A DNA stretch of 64,000 nt from NCBI GenBank assembly GCA_016707115.1, contig JADJIH010000004.1:1-64000 (forward strand). The letters are read 5' to 3'. Under the pieces are notes generated by a model. That model was not told the origin of the DNA. It ran no database searches and saw only the letters and a program-made list of their open reading frames with translations. Below, piece after piece: positions 33,570 to 43,461 of the stretch (within the stretch, counting starts at the first letter, position 1; the number at the start of each line of letters is the position of its first letter). A program made the position numbers and the translations under genes. This DNA comes from Ignavibacteriales bacterium (GTDB taxonomy: Bacteria > Bacteroidota > Ignavibacteria > Ignavibacteriales > Ignavibacteriaceae).

Positions 33570-36500
33570 TTAAAATCTGGGCAATTGTTTCTGTGGCATA
33601 ATTATCGAAAACTTCAAAACCTTATCTCCGTATTTCGGTGATGATACAATAGCTAGATATAACCCAGAGGCAACTCTTAAACCGGATTCATTCTGTAAGT
33701 TCCAATTTAAAAATGGTGTAGTTGAATTTGGGTCTTTAACAAGTGTTCGTAACAATTGACCCGACAATGAATATATTTTAATTGATATTTCTTCGTTTGG
33801 AAGATTTGTGAATGTCACAAAAGGATCGTCAGCTGCAAGGTTATTATAAGCTGTATATGGATTATAACCATACAACGGATTCGGATAGACATTTACTTTT
33901 TCAAATAAATCTTTTGCCTGATCGTCAGAAAGAATATCTTTTACAACATTAAATTTATAAACATCATCAGAGGTATATGGATATACATCAACAGGAATTG
34001 TAAGTTTATCTCCATTTGAATAGAATGAACTTGCATCTTTTCTCTGCAATCCAACTACATAAAGAGCATTGAACCATGGAGAAATAAATATTTCCTTCTG
34101 TGTATCTGTAATACCAATTGCATCTGGTGGAATTGGAGGTACGCTAACTGATCTTAATAAATCAGACCAGACTGTTACTGGGCCGCCAGGAGTATTAAAC
34201 ACACCACCGGTATATTCAATCTGACTACCTGTTGCATCATAAGGCGCATCGAAGATCATAATAACTTCGCCTGATAGATTCAGTGAATCTGAAGGATCCC
34301 AATTTCCATCAGGATTTCCTTTTGGATATATGTTTGTGTTTCTGCGTTCTACAAAGCCAACTGCTAACTGACGTTGGTCTCCCGGAAACTTTTCATCCAC
34401 TACCCATGCTGTAAATGGAACATCTACAAATCCATTAGCCCTGTCATTAACTAAATCCCAATTACCTACTGTTCCTCTAGTAACTGTATCAGTAGGACCA
34501 ACAGCAGATGCAAATGCGTATGAATTCGGTCGTGTAATATTTGAAGTTCCCTTATAGTTATTTAGATATCTATAAGCTTTACCTGATGTACCAAATCGTA
34601 GTTCAACTTTTCTTAATCTATCAGCAGTTATGTAATCGGATTGTCTATTTCTAAATCCAAAAACATCATTACCATCAGGAATATCTTTTCCTACATAATA
34701 GACACCTGTGGCAGATCCATCGCTAAATTCATCAAACCAATCAGATGAAGAAGGAGAATAAACTGGTGTACCCACCGAGCCTACAACATCTTCAATTTTT
34801 GTAATGAATCCTTCTGTTAAAATCTGAGTAACATTATTTGGTTCATTGTAAAGATAATAATCACCGGAATCTACTAATACAGTTCCGGTTGTAAGATTCT
34901 TTAATTGCCAAAACATATTATAATCTACAGTTGCATCATTTTTGAAAAATGATATCTGATACTCATTGTCTTTTAGATCAGGTTGACTTACAACATCGTA
35001 TGTTACGATGCCATTAGAAGCACCTGATATTTTATTTGCAGAAATAAGTTCAACGGGTGGCAAAAATAAATCTTCACCCATTAAAACTGTTAAAAGATTT
35101 TTATTATTCTCAACTGCCTGAACAAAAGTTTGATCAGTCAAATAATAATCTCCGTAACTGCCAAATACTCCACCTGATTTGTTAACCAATGCATCATGAT
35201 TTACACCATAGGATGTTACTGCAAAATAATAAGGTTTCCCTTTTACAAGCGGGCCCTCTGTAAATGGATCTTGAGTAATCCTAAATCTGATTCTACCTGT
35301 TGCGGGATCTTTATAGATATTTGAGTCAAGAACATTTTCTGGTGGAGCTGCTGGATAGAGCATAAAAATTCCACCACTGTTACCATCTTTATAGTATAAG
35401 TTATTTACAGAGTCAGCAACCTGATATCTGCCTATTACTTTTATGTTTGGTTGACCATTTACTATTTCTGAGGAGCTATAAGTTTGAAAAGCATAAACAT
35501 TATAACCGCCATATTTAATATCCCACGAACTTGTCTTATTAGAATACTTAAATTGTTCTTCTGTTGGCCAAGAAAGTTCAATGAAATCTTCATTACTTTG
35601 AGTTGTTACTACAGGTGCTGGTGGTGGTGAAGGTGCCAAAAAGTTGAGATTAAATATAGTTTGAGCGCCGTCATCAATTTTTCGAGCAACGGTAATTGAA
35701 TTTTTAGCGTCTGCACCCTGTCCAACTACATACGCAACTACAATTTCTTTCTCTTCCCCTTTTATTAAAGTGAATGGACCGGTATTTGTCATTTGTCTTG
35801 AATCAGCGGCTGTAACATTAATCCAGCCTGATCCATTGCCATTATTTGCAACAGGATCACCTGAATACCAGAATCTAGGATCCACAGTGGCGCAGTTAAC
35901 GCCGCCGAGTACTGTACCATATGGAAAAGTACATGGATCAACATCCTCACCTTCTCTTCGTTTACCTAACATATAATTTCTGGCATGTTCTTTAGTATTG
36001 GGGTCATTCAATGCGGCATCGCCATTTATGTACTGAATGAATGATGCAATGGGTAAATTTTTGGCACCTGGAAAAGTTTTTACCCCAATTGTCTGACCTC
36101 TGTAACTATATGCGGTATCTAATGGAGTATCAATTCCATCATCATAAACACTATTACCGTTATTATCTACATATGTATCTCCAGAAATATAATCAACAGG
36201 ACCAGAGAAAAAGTCTATCATATAACAAGGAGGATTTGATCCGTATTCAGTATCTGATCCGTTATTATATGTATAACCTGAATTTCTCTCAATATCACTT
36301 CCTACCAAATCATCATTAGCATTTCCTAAATCCACATCTGCCCAAACGCCAAATAGTACGCTGTCTAACTGAGCTGGTTCATTTGGATCACCTAAACCAA
36401 CATACTTAAAACGATATCGTACAAAAATTAAATTTCCAATTGCACCACCTGAGGCAAAAGCAAAAACAGATTGTCTAACTTCTATACCATAAGGTGGAAC

Positions 36501-37166
36501 ATTATTATATCTTCTTTGAGGAGCTGCTACACCATCCCAGTAAACTGTCCAAACAGTTTCATCTCCCAATATGTCTGGTTTATCCTCATCAAGATCCCAC
36601 TGACCATTACCATTATCAATTGGATTGTAAACACCATCACCATTTCCATCATAAAAATCAGCACCAAGATCCACAGCATCTTTCCAATCCTGCCAGGAAG
36701 TTCCAAAAACAGGGTCAGTAGCTTTTACAACATATATCTGTGCTCTTGGATCACCGGTTGTTCCTGCTAAACCAGGAACATAATCTTCAACCAAGGAAGC
36801 TGAAGCAACCGCATTAGAAAAAAGTGTTCCATTTGCATAACCACTAAGAAAGAAACCACCTGAAAAAAGGAAAACGTGATTGCCAAATTTTCCTCCAGCA
36901 CCAGCAACTGTTGAGACCGGGTGAGGAAGATTTACAGCTGCAATAATACCTTTTTTATCTAATGGAAGATTAATATTATTGATAAATAACCTATATCCAG
37001 CACCTTTTTTACCACCTTCTTCAGTAGTATTAACTATTTTACCTAAAGTTTCCGTATTGGGTTTAGTACCTTTTTTATCATCGCCTAAAAATCCTAAAGA
37101 TAATGGAGCCAATATCAATAGAATAATGAGGAAACGAAATTGGTACAAACTCTTATTGTTTTTCAT
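33570..37166 (-). CDS. Giant secreted protein with T9SS-like C-terminus
   Basis: A 1198-residue exported protein: signal segment (about 1-27), then a long beta-rich body with Asp/Asn-rich calcium-binding-like loops (DGNGDGVYNPIDNGNGQWD, about 174-192) and aromatic repeats. Near the C-terminus is VNVYPNPLYGYNP followed by a FlgD-Ig-like strand pattern (ISIKIYSLSGQLLRTL), a variant of the T9SS type A sorting domain. The function is not recognisable. It lies directly downstream of the TonB receptor (37 bases) and upstream of the PorV/PorQ-like gene. This suggests a surface complex in which it partners the receptor, by analogy with SusC/SusD, though it has no SusD sequence. Confidence 0.85.
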   Translation of the reverse strand: MKNNKSLYQFRFLIILLILAPLSLGFLGDDKKGTKPNTETLGKIVNTTEEGGKKGAGYRLFINNINLPLDKKGIIAAVNLPHPVSTVAGAGGKFGNHVFLFSGGFFLSGYANGTLFSNAVASASLVEDYVPGLAGTTGDPRAQIYVVKATDPVFGTSWQDWKDAVDLGADFYDGNGDGVYNPIDNGNGQWDLDEDKPDILGDETVWTVYWDGVAAPQRRYNNVPPYGIEVRQSVFAFASGGAIGNLIFVRYRFKYVGLGDPNEPAQLDSVLFGVWADVDLGNANDDLVGSDIERNSGYTYNNGSDTEYGSNPPCYMIDFFSGPVDYISGDTYVDNNGNSVYDDGIDTPLDTAYSYRGQTIGVKTFPGAKNLPIASFIQYINGDAALNDPNTKEHARNYMLGKRREGEDVDPCTFPYGTVLGGVNCATVDPRFWYSGDPVANNGNGSGWINVTAADSRQMTNTGPFTLIKGEEKEIVVAYVVGQGADAKNSITVARKIDDGAQTIFNLNFLAPSPPPAPVVTTQSNEDFIELSWPTEEQFKYSNKTSSWDIKYGGYNVYAFQTYSSSEIVNGQPNIKVIGRYQVADSVNNLYYKDGNSGGIFMLYPAAPPENVLDSNIYKDPATGRIRFRITQDPFTEGPLVKGKPYYFAVTSYGVNHDALVNKSGGVFGSYGDYYLTDQTFVQAVENNKNLLTVLMGEDLFLPPVELISANKISGASNGIVTYDVVSQPDLKDNEYQISFFKNDATVDYNMFWQLKNLTTGTVLVDSGDYYLYNEPNNVTQILTEGFITKIEDVVGSVGTPVYSPSSSDWFDEFSDGSATGVYYVGKDIPDGNDVFGFRNRQSDYITADRLRKVELRFGTSGKAYRYLNNYKGTSNITRPNSYAFASAVGPTDTVTRGTVGNWDLVNDRANGFVDVPFTAWVVDEKFPGDQRQLAVGFVERRNTNIYPKGNPDGNWDPSDSLNLSGEVIMIFDAPYDATGSQIEYTGGVFNTPGGPVTVWSDLLRSVSVPPIPPDAIGITDTQKEIFISPWFNALYVVGLQRKDASSFYSNGDKLTIPVDVYPYTSDDVYKFNVVKDILSDDQAKDLFEKVNVYPNPLYGYNPYTAYNNLAADDPFVTFTNLPNEEISIKIYSLSGQLLRTLVKDPNSTTPFLNWNLQNESGLRVASGLYLAIVSSPKYGDKVLKFSIIMPQKQLPRF

Positions 37167-37203
37167 TTTTAATGTCCTCTCAACTTTAAAAAATTCTGAA
37201 TAA

Positions 37204-38103
37204 TTATAAGCTTATGTTTGAGAAGTTCAATTTAAAGCCAAGTTTAATTAATCTTGGAATACCAAAATTAGCCGGATTATTTTCCAGGCTCTTATAGTCT
37301 TGAACATATCCTTCACCTTTCAATTCTGAAGTAGCCTTTCCTCCAGGTGTATTTAAATATTCAGTTGTATATGGACTGCCAGTCGATCTATACACGGTTG
37401 TAATATTATCAGCATCCAGAAGATTTTCTATCCATATGTATGGTGAAAGTATAATATCACCAATTGCAAAGCTTTTCTCCATCTTAAAATCAAGTCTAAT
37501 TGATCCAGGAGCAAATGCTGAATTGATGTATCCTTTTGTTTGTGAAAGAATTCCATTATCGCCTAATAGATTCCATTGATCCATTGGTGTATAAGGGCGA
37601 CCGCTGCTAAATGATAATAACAAATTAGCATTAAACATTTCCAGCCATCCCAATTCACCTTTTGGAACATAAAAATCTACGTTAACGACACCTGTATGTC
37701 TTTGATCAAAATTTAATGGAGCAATAACTTTTGGTGCTGCATTATCGGTATTTCTAAATACTGCAGTTTGACTAGAGGATGTAGATGAGCCAGTTCCTTC
37801 CGCAATTGAAAATGTATATTGTGCAGATACACTGAAGTAGCTCAAGTGAGTAATATCAAGAGAAAGTGCAATACCTTTTGTTGTACCAAAGTCTGCGTTC
37901 TCAGGATATATAGCATCAAGCAATGGACCATCGACTTCCTGTCTAAATTTATGATTTTGCACATTAACCAAGTCTCTAATATTTTTATAGAAAGCAGTAA
38001 TGTTTAAAGCTGAGTTGTCACTTAATAACTGACGGAAACCAACTTCATACTGAATTGTTTCTTCAACTCTTAATGCTCCGTTGAATCCACTTTGTGGTGC
38101 CAT
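37204..38103 (-). CDS. TonB-dependent receptor, C-terminal fragment (frameshifted)
   Basis: The last 299 codons of one TonB-dependent receptor that also occupies 38070-40095. It carries the distal barrel strands (for example YEVGFRQLLSDNSALNITAFYKN) and ends with the aromatic final strand FKLNFSNISL. The apparent ATG at 38103 is not a real start: the frame joins that of the middle fragment if one T is added to a TTT (AAA at 38107-38109 on the plus strand), giving NEYFDMAPQSGF. See the upstream fragments for the plug. Confidence 0.85.
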   Translation of the reverse strand: MAPQSGFNGALRVEETIQYEVGFRQLLSDNSALNITAFYKNIRDLVNVQNHKFRQEVDGPLLDAIYPENADFGTTKGIALSLDITHLSYFSVSAQYTFSIAEGTGSSTSSSQTAVFRNTDNAAPKVIAPLNFDQRHTGVVNVDFYVPKGELGWLEMFNANLLLSFSSGRPYTPMDQWNLLGDNGILSQTKGYINSAFAPGSIRLDFKMEKSFAIGDIILSPYIWIENLLDADNITTVYRSTGSPYTTEYLNTPGGKATSELKGEGYVQDYKSLENNPANFGIPRLIKLGFKLNFSNISL

Positions 38104-38753
38104 ATCAAATACTCATTGTAGCAATATGGCCCAAAATAAACATCATTCAATTCAGGTAACTGAATAAATCTACCGTATTGAGCATGAAATACCGTTCCTG
38201 AGGTAACTGGGAATCCAATTCCAATTCTTGGAGATAACTCAACTTCAGCATCTCTTATCTGAAAATCTCCTGTGTCAAAATCATATGGATCTGATCCACC
38301 AGCATAAGGAAGTGCAGGGTCTTTGAGAACATAAGATTTTAGATTATAGTAATCCATTCTTAAACCGATATTAAGAACTATATCCTGTAATTCAAATCTA
38401 TCCTGCAGATATGCATAACCGATATCCGGTTTGTATGGTCTTAAGAATTGATTTGCTTCATCAGTTGTAGTTTTGGTTTGTCCGGTTACATCATACCCAT
38501 ACACAAATGGCTGTATTGCTTCAAACTTCTCAGGGTCTGATAGATTATCGGGTTGCTGAGCATAAGACCCCGCAAATACTCCATACCCTCTAACAGTATG
38601 CTGCGAGAAGCCTGTACCAAATTCTAAAAGATGGTTATCAATTTGCGATGTAATATCGAAATCAATAAAGAATGCATCATCCTCTCTTTTCTGATATAAC
38701 CCACCGCCTGTATAACCGTAAGGTCTAAAAACACCATTCTCATCAACAATCAT
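38070..38753 (-). CDS. TonB-dependent receptor, middle fragment (frameshifted)
   Basis: 227 codons of barrel sequence from the same receptor, including FATGFSQH-type strands and the conserved SPRIGIGFPVTSGTVFHAQYGRF segment (barrel region shared by TonB receptors). It overlaps the frame of the plug fragment by 11 bases and of the C-terminal fragment by 34. Both joints fall at single-base disruptions near short homopolymers (38750-38790 and 38107-38109). If the gene is truly broken, this fragment alone would not make a functional pore. Confidence 0.8.
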   Translation of the reverse strand: MIVDENGVFRPYGYTGGGLYQKREDDAFFIDFDITSQIDNHLLEFGTGFSQHTVRGYGVFAGSYAQQPDNLSDPEKFEAIQPFVYGYDVTGQTKTTTDEANQFLRPYKPDIGYAYLQDRFELQDIVLNIGLRMDYYNLKSYVLKDPALPYAGGSDPYDFDTGDFQIRDAEVELSPRIGIGFPVTSGTVFHAQYGRFIQLPELNDVYFGPYCYNEYLIWHHKVDSTEH

Positions 38754-40095
38754 CTAGGACCTCCACCTTGGAATTTAGTGCCACATTTCCAAATTCATCT
38801 AATCTGGCTGGCTTTAGACCATCACCAACTAAAATTACACTCCAAATGATTTTCCCAAATGGTGCATCTCCATAAAGAGCAAGATTATCTCCTAAGAACG
38901 GGTTATATCTTTTGAAGTCAAACATTTTATAACCCAGGTTAATGTTCCAAAATGTTGTATTACTAACTGTCTGAGACAGACGACCATTTAAAGAAATATT
39001 CTTTTCAAAAGCCTCGGGATTAAATCTTGAATTATTTTTCTGATAACGATAGTCAATTACTTTTGAAGTTCTATCATTATATAATCCGCTAAAGTTTAAT
39101 GTAAAATCACCTAAACGATGATTAGTTTTTCCGGAGAATCTCCAGACACTAGCCGGATTATTTTCATATCCAGTATATGACTTATTAATTGACGGAAAAC
39201 TTATATCAACAGCTGTTGGATCAGCGTCCTGAAACCATCCTCTTTCGGCTGATAAAAATATAGTATGATCAGAAATTCCAGGAATGATAGGACCGCTTAA
39301 TGTACCGGCATAAAGATTATAACCATAATCATCAGTATATGATGAGGTAACAAGATCGGTAAGAATTGTATAAGTCGGCTGACCGGACTTTGTTGTAACA
39401 TTTATAATACCTGATTGTGCCTGGCCATACTTAGCTTCGTAACCGCCAACCTGAAAAGATATTTGTTCAATTGCAACGTTACTAACTGAAGCAACTGAAG
39501 ATCTATTGTATAAGTTGTTTTGAGGCACGCCATCAACGATATATAATACTTCACTGCCTCTACCACCTCTAACGTTAATACTTGCATTACCATCCTGTCC
39601 GCCGCTTCCCTCTTGTATAACAACGCCGGATTGAAGTGATGCAATATTTGTAACACCGCGTACAGGTAATCTTGATATCTGATCTGAATCGATAACTTTA
39701 ACAGTGTTTGTTGATTTTTCTTCAAAAAACTTTCTATCAACAACAACAATTTCATCAAGCGTAAAATCTGTTGTAAGTTCAATATTCAAATCATAAGTAA
39801 TACCTGCAACAACACGAATATTTTCTAATGTTTTTGGTGCATACCCAACATAGGTAACCTTAAGTTCATAAGTACCTGGAGTAATATTGAGTATAAAATA
39901 ATTTCCATCTACGTCTGTGGCAGCTCCTGTTGAAGTACCAACTAAAATAACGTTTGCGCCTATTAGCGGCTCTCTTGTGGCTGCATCAACTATTTTTCCA
40001 CTCAATTTACCAACTCCGGTCTGTGCAAAAAGCATCGGAACCAGAGAAAAAACTAATATAAAAAAGAACAAAATTTTTGTAATCGAATTTTTCAT
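38743..40095 (-). CDS. TonB-dependent receptor, signal, regulatory-like and plug part (frameshifted)
   Basis: 450 codons starting at the true ATG. Signal peptide (about 1-25, cut after FAQ), then a carboxypeptidase-like domain (GKIVDAATREPLIGANVILV, about 34-53), and a plug domain with SINVRGGRGSEVLYIVDGVP (about 170-189) and the SGIINVTTKSG motif. Such receptors import siderophores, cobalamin, glycans or peptides using TonB energy. The frame stops early at about 38743. A continuation into the next two frames restores a normal receptor of about 975 residues. It heads the operon with the 1198-residue protein, PorV/PorQ and GWxTD genes. Confidence 0.9.
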   Translation of the reverse strand: MKNSITKILFFFILVFSLVPMLFAQTGVGKLSGKIVDAATREPLIGANVILVGTSTGAATDVDGNYFILNITPGTYELKVTYVGYAPKTLENIRVVAGITYDLNIELTTDFTLDEIVVVDRKFFEEKSTNTVKVIDSDQISRLPVRGVTNIASLQSGVVIQEGSGGQDGNASINVRGGRGSEVLYIVDGVPQNNLYNRSSVASVSNVAIEQISFQVGGYEAKYGQAQSGIINVTTKSGQPTYTILTDLVTSSYTDDYGYNLYAGTLSGPIIPGISDHTIFLSAERGWFQDADPTAVDISFPSINKSYTGYENNPASVWRFSGKTNHRLGDFTLNFSGLYNDRTSKVIDYRYQKNNSRFNPEAFEKNISLNGRLSQTVSNTTFWNINLGYKMFDFKRYNPFLGDNLALYGDAPFGKIIWSVILVGDGLKPARLDEFGNVALNSKVEVLDDC

Positions 40096-40154
40096 CGCTT
40101 CTCCACTAAAATATTTTTAGAGATTTGATCGTTATATCTCATTGATTAAATCAT

Positions 40155-40206
40155 AAAAAAAAGCGGATGGACTGTAATTTTAATTACAGAAAACCACCCG
40201 CTTTTT
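40155..40206 (-). terminator. Terminator after the T9SS cargo gene
   Basis: AAAAAGCGG on the left pairs with CCGCTTTTT on the right (40198-40206), extended by an inner hairpin CTGTAATT/AATTACAG. On the minus strand the stem is followed by a T-run. It separates the upstream cargo gene from the TonB receptor gene. Confidence 0.78.
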
Positions 40207-40223
40207 TAATTAAAGAACCATAA

Positions 40224-43181
40224 TTACTTCAACAATACCATCTTTTTTGTAGATGTAAAGTTTTTAGATTCAAGTGTATAGAAGTAAACACCACTTGAAA
40301 GTGATGATGCATCAAATGTTGCTTCATATGTGCCAGCAGTTTTTTCGCTGTTTAACAACATTGCAACTTCTTCACCTAACAAGTTAAATACTCTAAGAGT
40401 AACTATACCAGCTTCAGGAATTCTGAATTTAATTGTTGTTGAAGGGTTGAATGGATTAGGATAATTTTGACCTAATTCATAAACCATAGGTACTGAGTTA
40501 TCAATTTCTTTAACATCGGTAGTAAAATCACCAAAGATATTGTATATCTGTATACCTGCAGGCTGATCTGATAGAATAAATAGATGATTTAATCCAAAAG
40601 CGCCTTCGTTATCAAGAGGTGTAGAACCACCATTAACAGTATCAGCACCTGGATACATAGCTGCATATTTATATTCATATGCACCAGAATTTGTACCAGC
40701 AGGAACAACTACACTATATCTCCAATTATTTCCGCCAACATTATGCAAAACTTTTAATGTACTTGCAGCACCACCAAGTGTATCAGCTACAGTCCAATTA
40801 CCAGCCCATGCACCCAAGAATGGAGCTGCGCCTTTAATTCCAACAAATTGAAGTTCATTAAGTGGAATTGGTAAACCGTTCCATTTATTAACAGCACCTG
40901 TCATATCAACATTAAATTCCATTGCAACATCATTAACAAGAGGTCCAAACAATGGATATATATTAGGAATAATTGTAGGCAGATCTATTACAGTACCGTT
41001 AGCTACATAATAATGCCATCTATCTGATCCGGTTTCCCAGCCAGTATTAGCAAATCTTGTTTCCGGGAAAGCTCTAAATTTCCATTTAGTTGAATCACCA
41101 ACTCCATTAGGAGCAGCAGAACCAGATGTAAATGTTAAGCTAGTAGTATAAATACCAGAATTGAATGGATCAGTATTGGCTAATTTTCTATTACCAACAA
41201 CATTTTTCCCTAAGTTATCCCAATCCAAGCCCATAACAAGTATTGAGTCTTGAGCAGGATCAAAAGCACCGCCAACACCAACACCCAAAATACCACTTAT
41301 ATCAGCAGTAAAGTTAAGTGTATTAGTAACTTCATATATCGTTGTGTATACGCTATCATTATTAAACCAAGCTACTGGTAAGGTTGTAGAAGGAGCTGTA
41401 ACTGTAAATGGTCTGTTAGGGGTTGATTCCCAATTATCGCCTGCAGGTGGATTAACAATTACATATTTAAATATATAAGAATTACCAGCAAGAGATGCAG
41501 GAGCGTTAAATGTACCTGTATAAATAGTATCGCCATCAGTGTCTGACAATTGGAATAGATTACCGCCCCAATTTGCCGTATCACCAAATGCAATTTGGAA
41601 ATCTCCACGAACAACCATGTTAGCACCAGCAGGGAAATTACCTTCATATGCTTGAACGCCCATATCAACCTGGAATGTTACAGGAATATCGCCACCTGCT
41701 GATCTAACAGCATATGGAGCTACATAAATACCGCAAGGTCCGGATTGATTAATAATTGGAGTTGTGTTTCCAACTTCATACCAGAACATCGAGAATATAT
41801 AATCTGTGCCAGCATTAGTAGCCATATAAGGAGCCAGGTGACTTCCATCTTCATTCATTGTATTAGTTTCAGTCAAGTTTGTTGAGCCTGACCAATTTGC
41901 ATCACCTAAAGCTCTTGTGTGAACATAAAGATCGCATAAAGAATCTTGTGTTGCAGGTGAACCAATAGTGTACTGAACTGCAAAGAAATCACGTGCTTGA
42001 TTTGAAGCAATCATAATTGAAGGACCTGTTTGACCAAGACCTGGAGTATTAGCTTCATAACCATATTTTGATTTATCATGAGCTGCAGTTATAACTTTAC
42101 CAGCCCAAACGTTTGGAGCTGTTTCATAAATTTCAACAATTGCATTTGCTAAGGTTGTAGAATCGGTTAAACCAGTAACTAAATGCACATTACCATTTGC
42201 ATCAACTTGAATATCGCCCGAGTAGCTAACATAAGTATCAGCCAATTTCCAATCCCATAATTCAGTAAAATTAGTTAATCCTGGAATTGTTCTCCAATCA
42301 GGCACGAACCAATCACTCCAGGTAGCGCCATTGTCGGTTGATTTTGAATATCCAATTTCCCAACCGCCAACGCCAATTTCTTCTGTAAAAGAGCCAATTG
42401 CTCCAGCATAAACAACGCCATTATGAGCAACACCACCTAATAAAATGTTTCCATTTGTCCATCTGGTAGTTCCCCAAGTCGGAGGATCAATAACTTCAAC
42501 TGTAGAAAAATCCTGTGTTCTCCATAATTTTAAAGCGTTGTCTGTTTGATTATCAGAATACCAATAAATCCAGACATTATCAGTAAAAGTTGGAACATTA
42601 GAACCTAACTGAAGAGTTGGAAAATCTTCAATATTTGCAAAAGCTGATTCCAACAACCCCTCACTAACACCGTATCCTAATCCACGAAAAGCAGCCGGAC
42701 TTCCAAATAATTCTGGCCATGAAAAAGCGCCTAATAAATCTGCTATATTTCCAGAGCTTGTATAATTTGCTATGGTCATACTTGGGTAACGACCAGCATT
42801 TTGAGTAAGAGTACCGTTTTGTACGGAAGTATTACTTCTTTGCCAACTGGTTCCCCAATTGGTTGAATAATTCCACCACATTTCGCCACTAACACCATAG
42901 CTGGAATAACCACGATGAACTACAGCTAGTACATTTGAATATGGATCAAATGCTAGTGGATTTAATGTGTTACTTGCAGGTCCAAAAGCATTAGCCATTG
43001 TATCTACAATTACATAATTGGCCGCAGTCTGCGGTGAATTATTTCCTAAAGGAAAATAAATTTGTGAAGCATCAGTCCCAACATCTGTTCTTAGAGGGGC
43101 TTTTTGCTTAACAACTTCCTGAGCAAAGGCTACACTAATAAAAGCCAAAGCCAAGAACAAAACGGAAATTTTTTTGATCAT
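40224..43181 (-). CDS. Secreted multidomain protein with BNR boxes and T9SS sorting domain
   Basis: A 985-residue exported protein: signal peptide (1-20, cut after AFA), an N-terminal propeller-like region with Asp boxes such as STDNGATWSDW (about 285-295) and NWGTSWQ (about 108-114), typical of sialidase-like folds. Three following modules of about 110 residues begin with VTFQVDM, LNFTADIS and MEFNVDMT and resemble starch- or glycan-binding modules. The C-terminal T9SS type A sorting domain contains LGQNYPNPFNPSTTIKF and ends TKKMVLLK. It is probably a surface or released glycan-binding protein. No sialidase catalytic residues could be confirmed. It is separated from the receptor gene by a terminator. 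Confidence 0.87.
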   Translation of the reverse strand: MIKKISVLFLALAFISVAFAQEVVKQKAPLRTDVGTDASQIYFPLGNNSPQTAANYVIVDTMANAFGPASNTLNPLAFDPYSNVLAVVHRGYSSYGVSGEMWWNYSTNWGTSWQRSNTSVQNGTLTQNAGRYPSMTIANYTSSGNIADLLGAFSWPELFGSPAAFRGLGYGVSEGLLESAFANIEDFPTLQLGSNVPTFTDNVWIYWYSDNQTDNALKLWRTQDFSTVEVIDPPTWGTTRWTNGNILLGGVAHNGVVYAGAIGSFTEEIGVGGWEIGYSKSTDNGATWSDWFVPDWRTIPGLTNFTELWDWKLADTYVSYSGDIQVDANGNVHLVTGLTDSTTLANAIVEIYETAPNVWAGKVITAAHDKSKYGYEANTPGLGQTGPSIMIASNQARDFFAVQYTIGSPATQDSLCDLYVHTRALGDANWSGSTNLTETNTMNEDGSHLAPYMATNAGTDYIFSMFWYEVGNTTPIINQSGPCGIYVAPYAVRSAGGDIPVTFQVDMGVQAYEGNFPAGANMVVRGDFQIAFGDTANWGGNLFQLSDTDGDTIYTGTFNAPASLAGNSYIFKYVIVNPPAGDNWESTPNRPFTVTAPSTTLPVAWFNNDSVYTTIYEVTNTLNFTADISGILGVGVGGAFDPAQDSILVMGLDWDNLGKNVVGNRKLANTDPFNSGIYTTSLTFTSGSAAPNGVGDSTKWKFRAFPETRFANTGWETGSDRWHYYVANGTVIDLPTIIPNIYPLFGPLVNDVAMEFNVDMTGAVNKWNGLPIPLNELQFVGIKGAAPFLGAWAGNWTVADTLGGAASTLKVLHNVGGNNWRYSVVVPAGTNSGAYEYKYAAMYPGADTVNGGSTPLDNEGAFGLNHLFILSDQPAGIQIYNIFGDFTTDVKEIDNSVPMVYELGQNYPNPFNPSTTIKFRIPEAGIVTLRVFNLLGEEVAMLLNSEKTAGTYEATFDASSLSSGVYFYTLESKNFTSTKKMVLLK

Positions 43182-43249
43182 AACGATCTCCTTTTGTGTT
43201 AAGTGTTTTTTGGTTAGTTAATTTAATTGAATGTAAAAAAAGTCATAGT

Positions 43250-43278
43250 TTTTTATTTATCTCAAAATTCTTTGTCAA
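43250..43278 (-). promoter_or_regulatory. Possible promoter for the 985-residue cargo gene
   Basis: On the minus strand TTGACA (43278-43273) is followed after 17 bases by TAAAAA (43255-43250), leaving a leader of about 60 bases. A second TTGACT with TAATTT at 17-base spacing lies just upstream. The -35 is perfect but the -10 is weak. Confidence 0.3.
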
Positions 43279-43461
43279 ATTACTATTGTTTGCGATTTTA
43301 GTCAAGAAATTAAAGTTTATTTATTTGCTGTTATGAAATAATATTTTTTGCTAATAATGTCAAGAGATTCTATTTTCCGATTATCCTCATCAGAGACCAT
43401 AAACGTAGTTTTTAATTTCTGATTGCTAAATAAATCAAAATAATATTATCAAAATATAAAA

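Noticed and set aside
36471..36770. Plus-strand open frames opposite the 1198-residue protein
   Set aside because: Antisense to the Asp/Asn-rich region; low complexity, no start context.
38070..38103. Independent starts for the second and third TonB receptor frames
   Set aside because: No ribosome sites; the fragments lack signal and plug domains and align end to end as one receptor.
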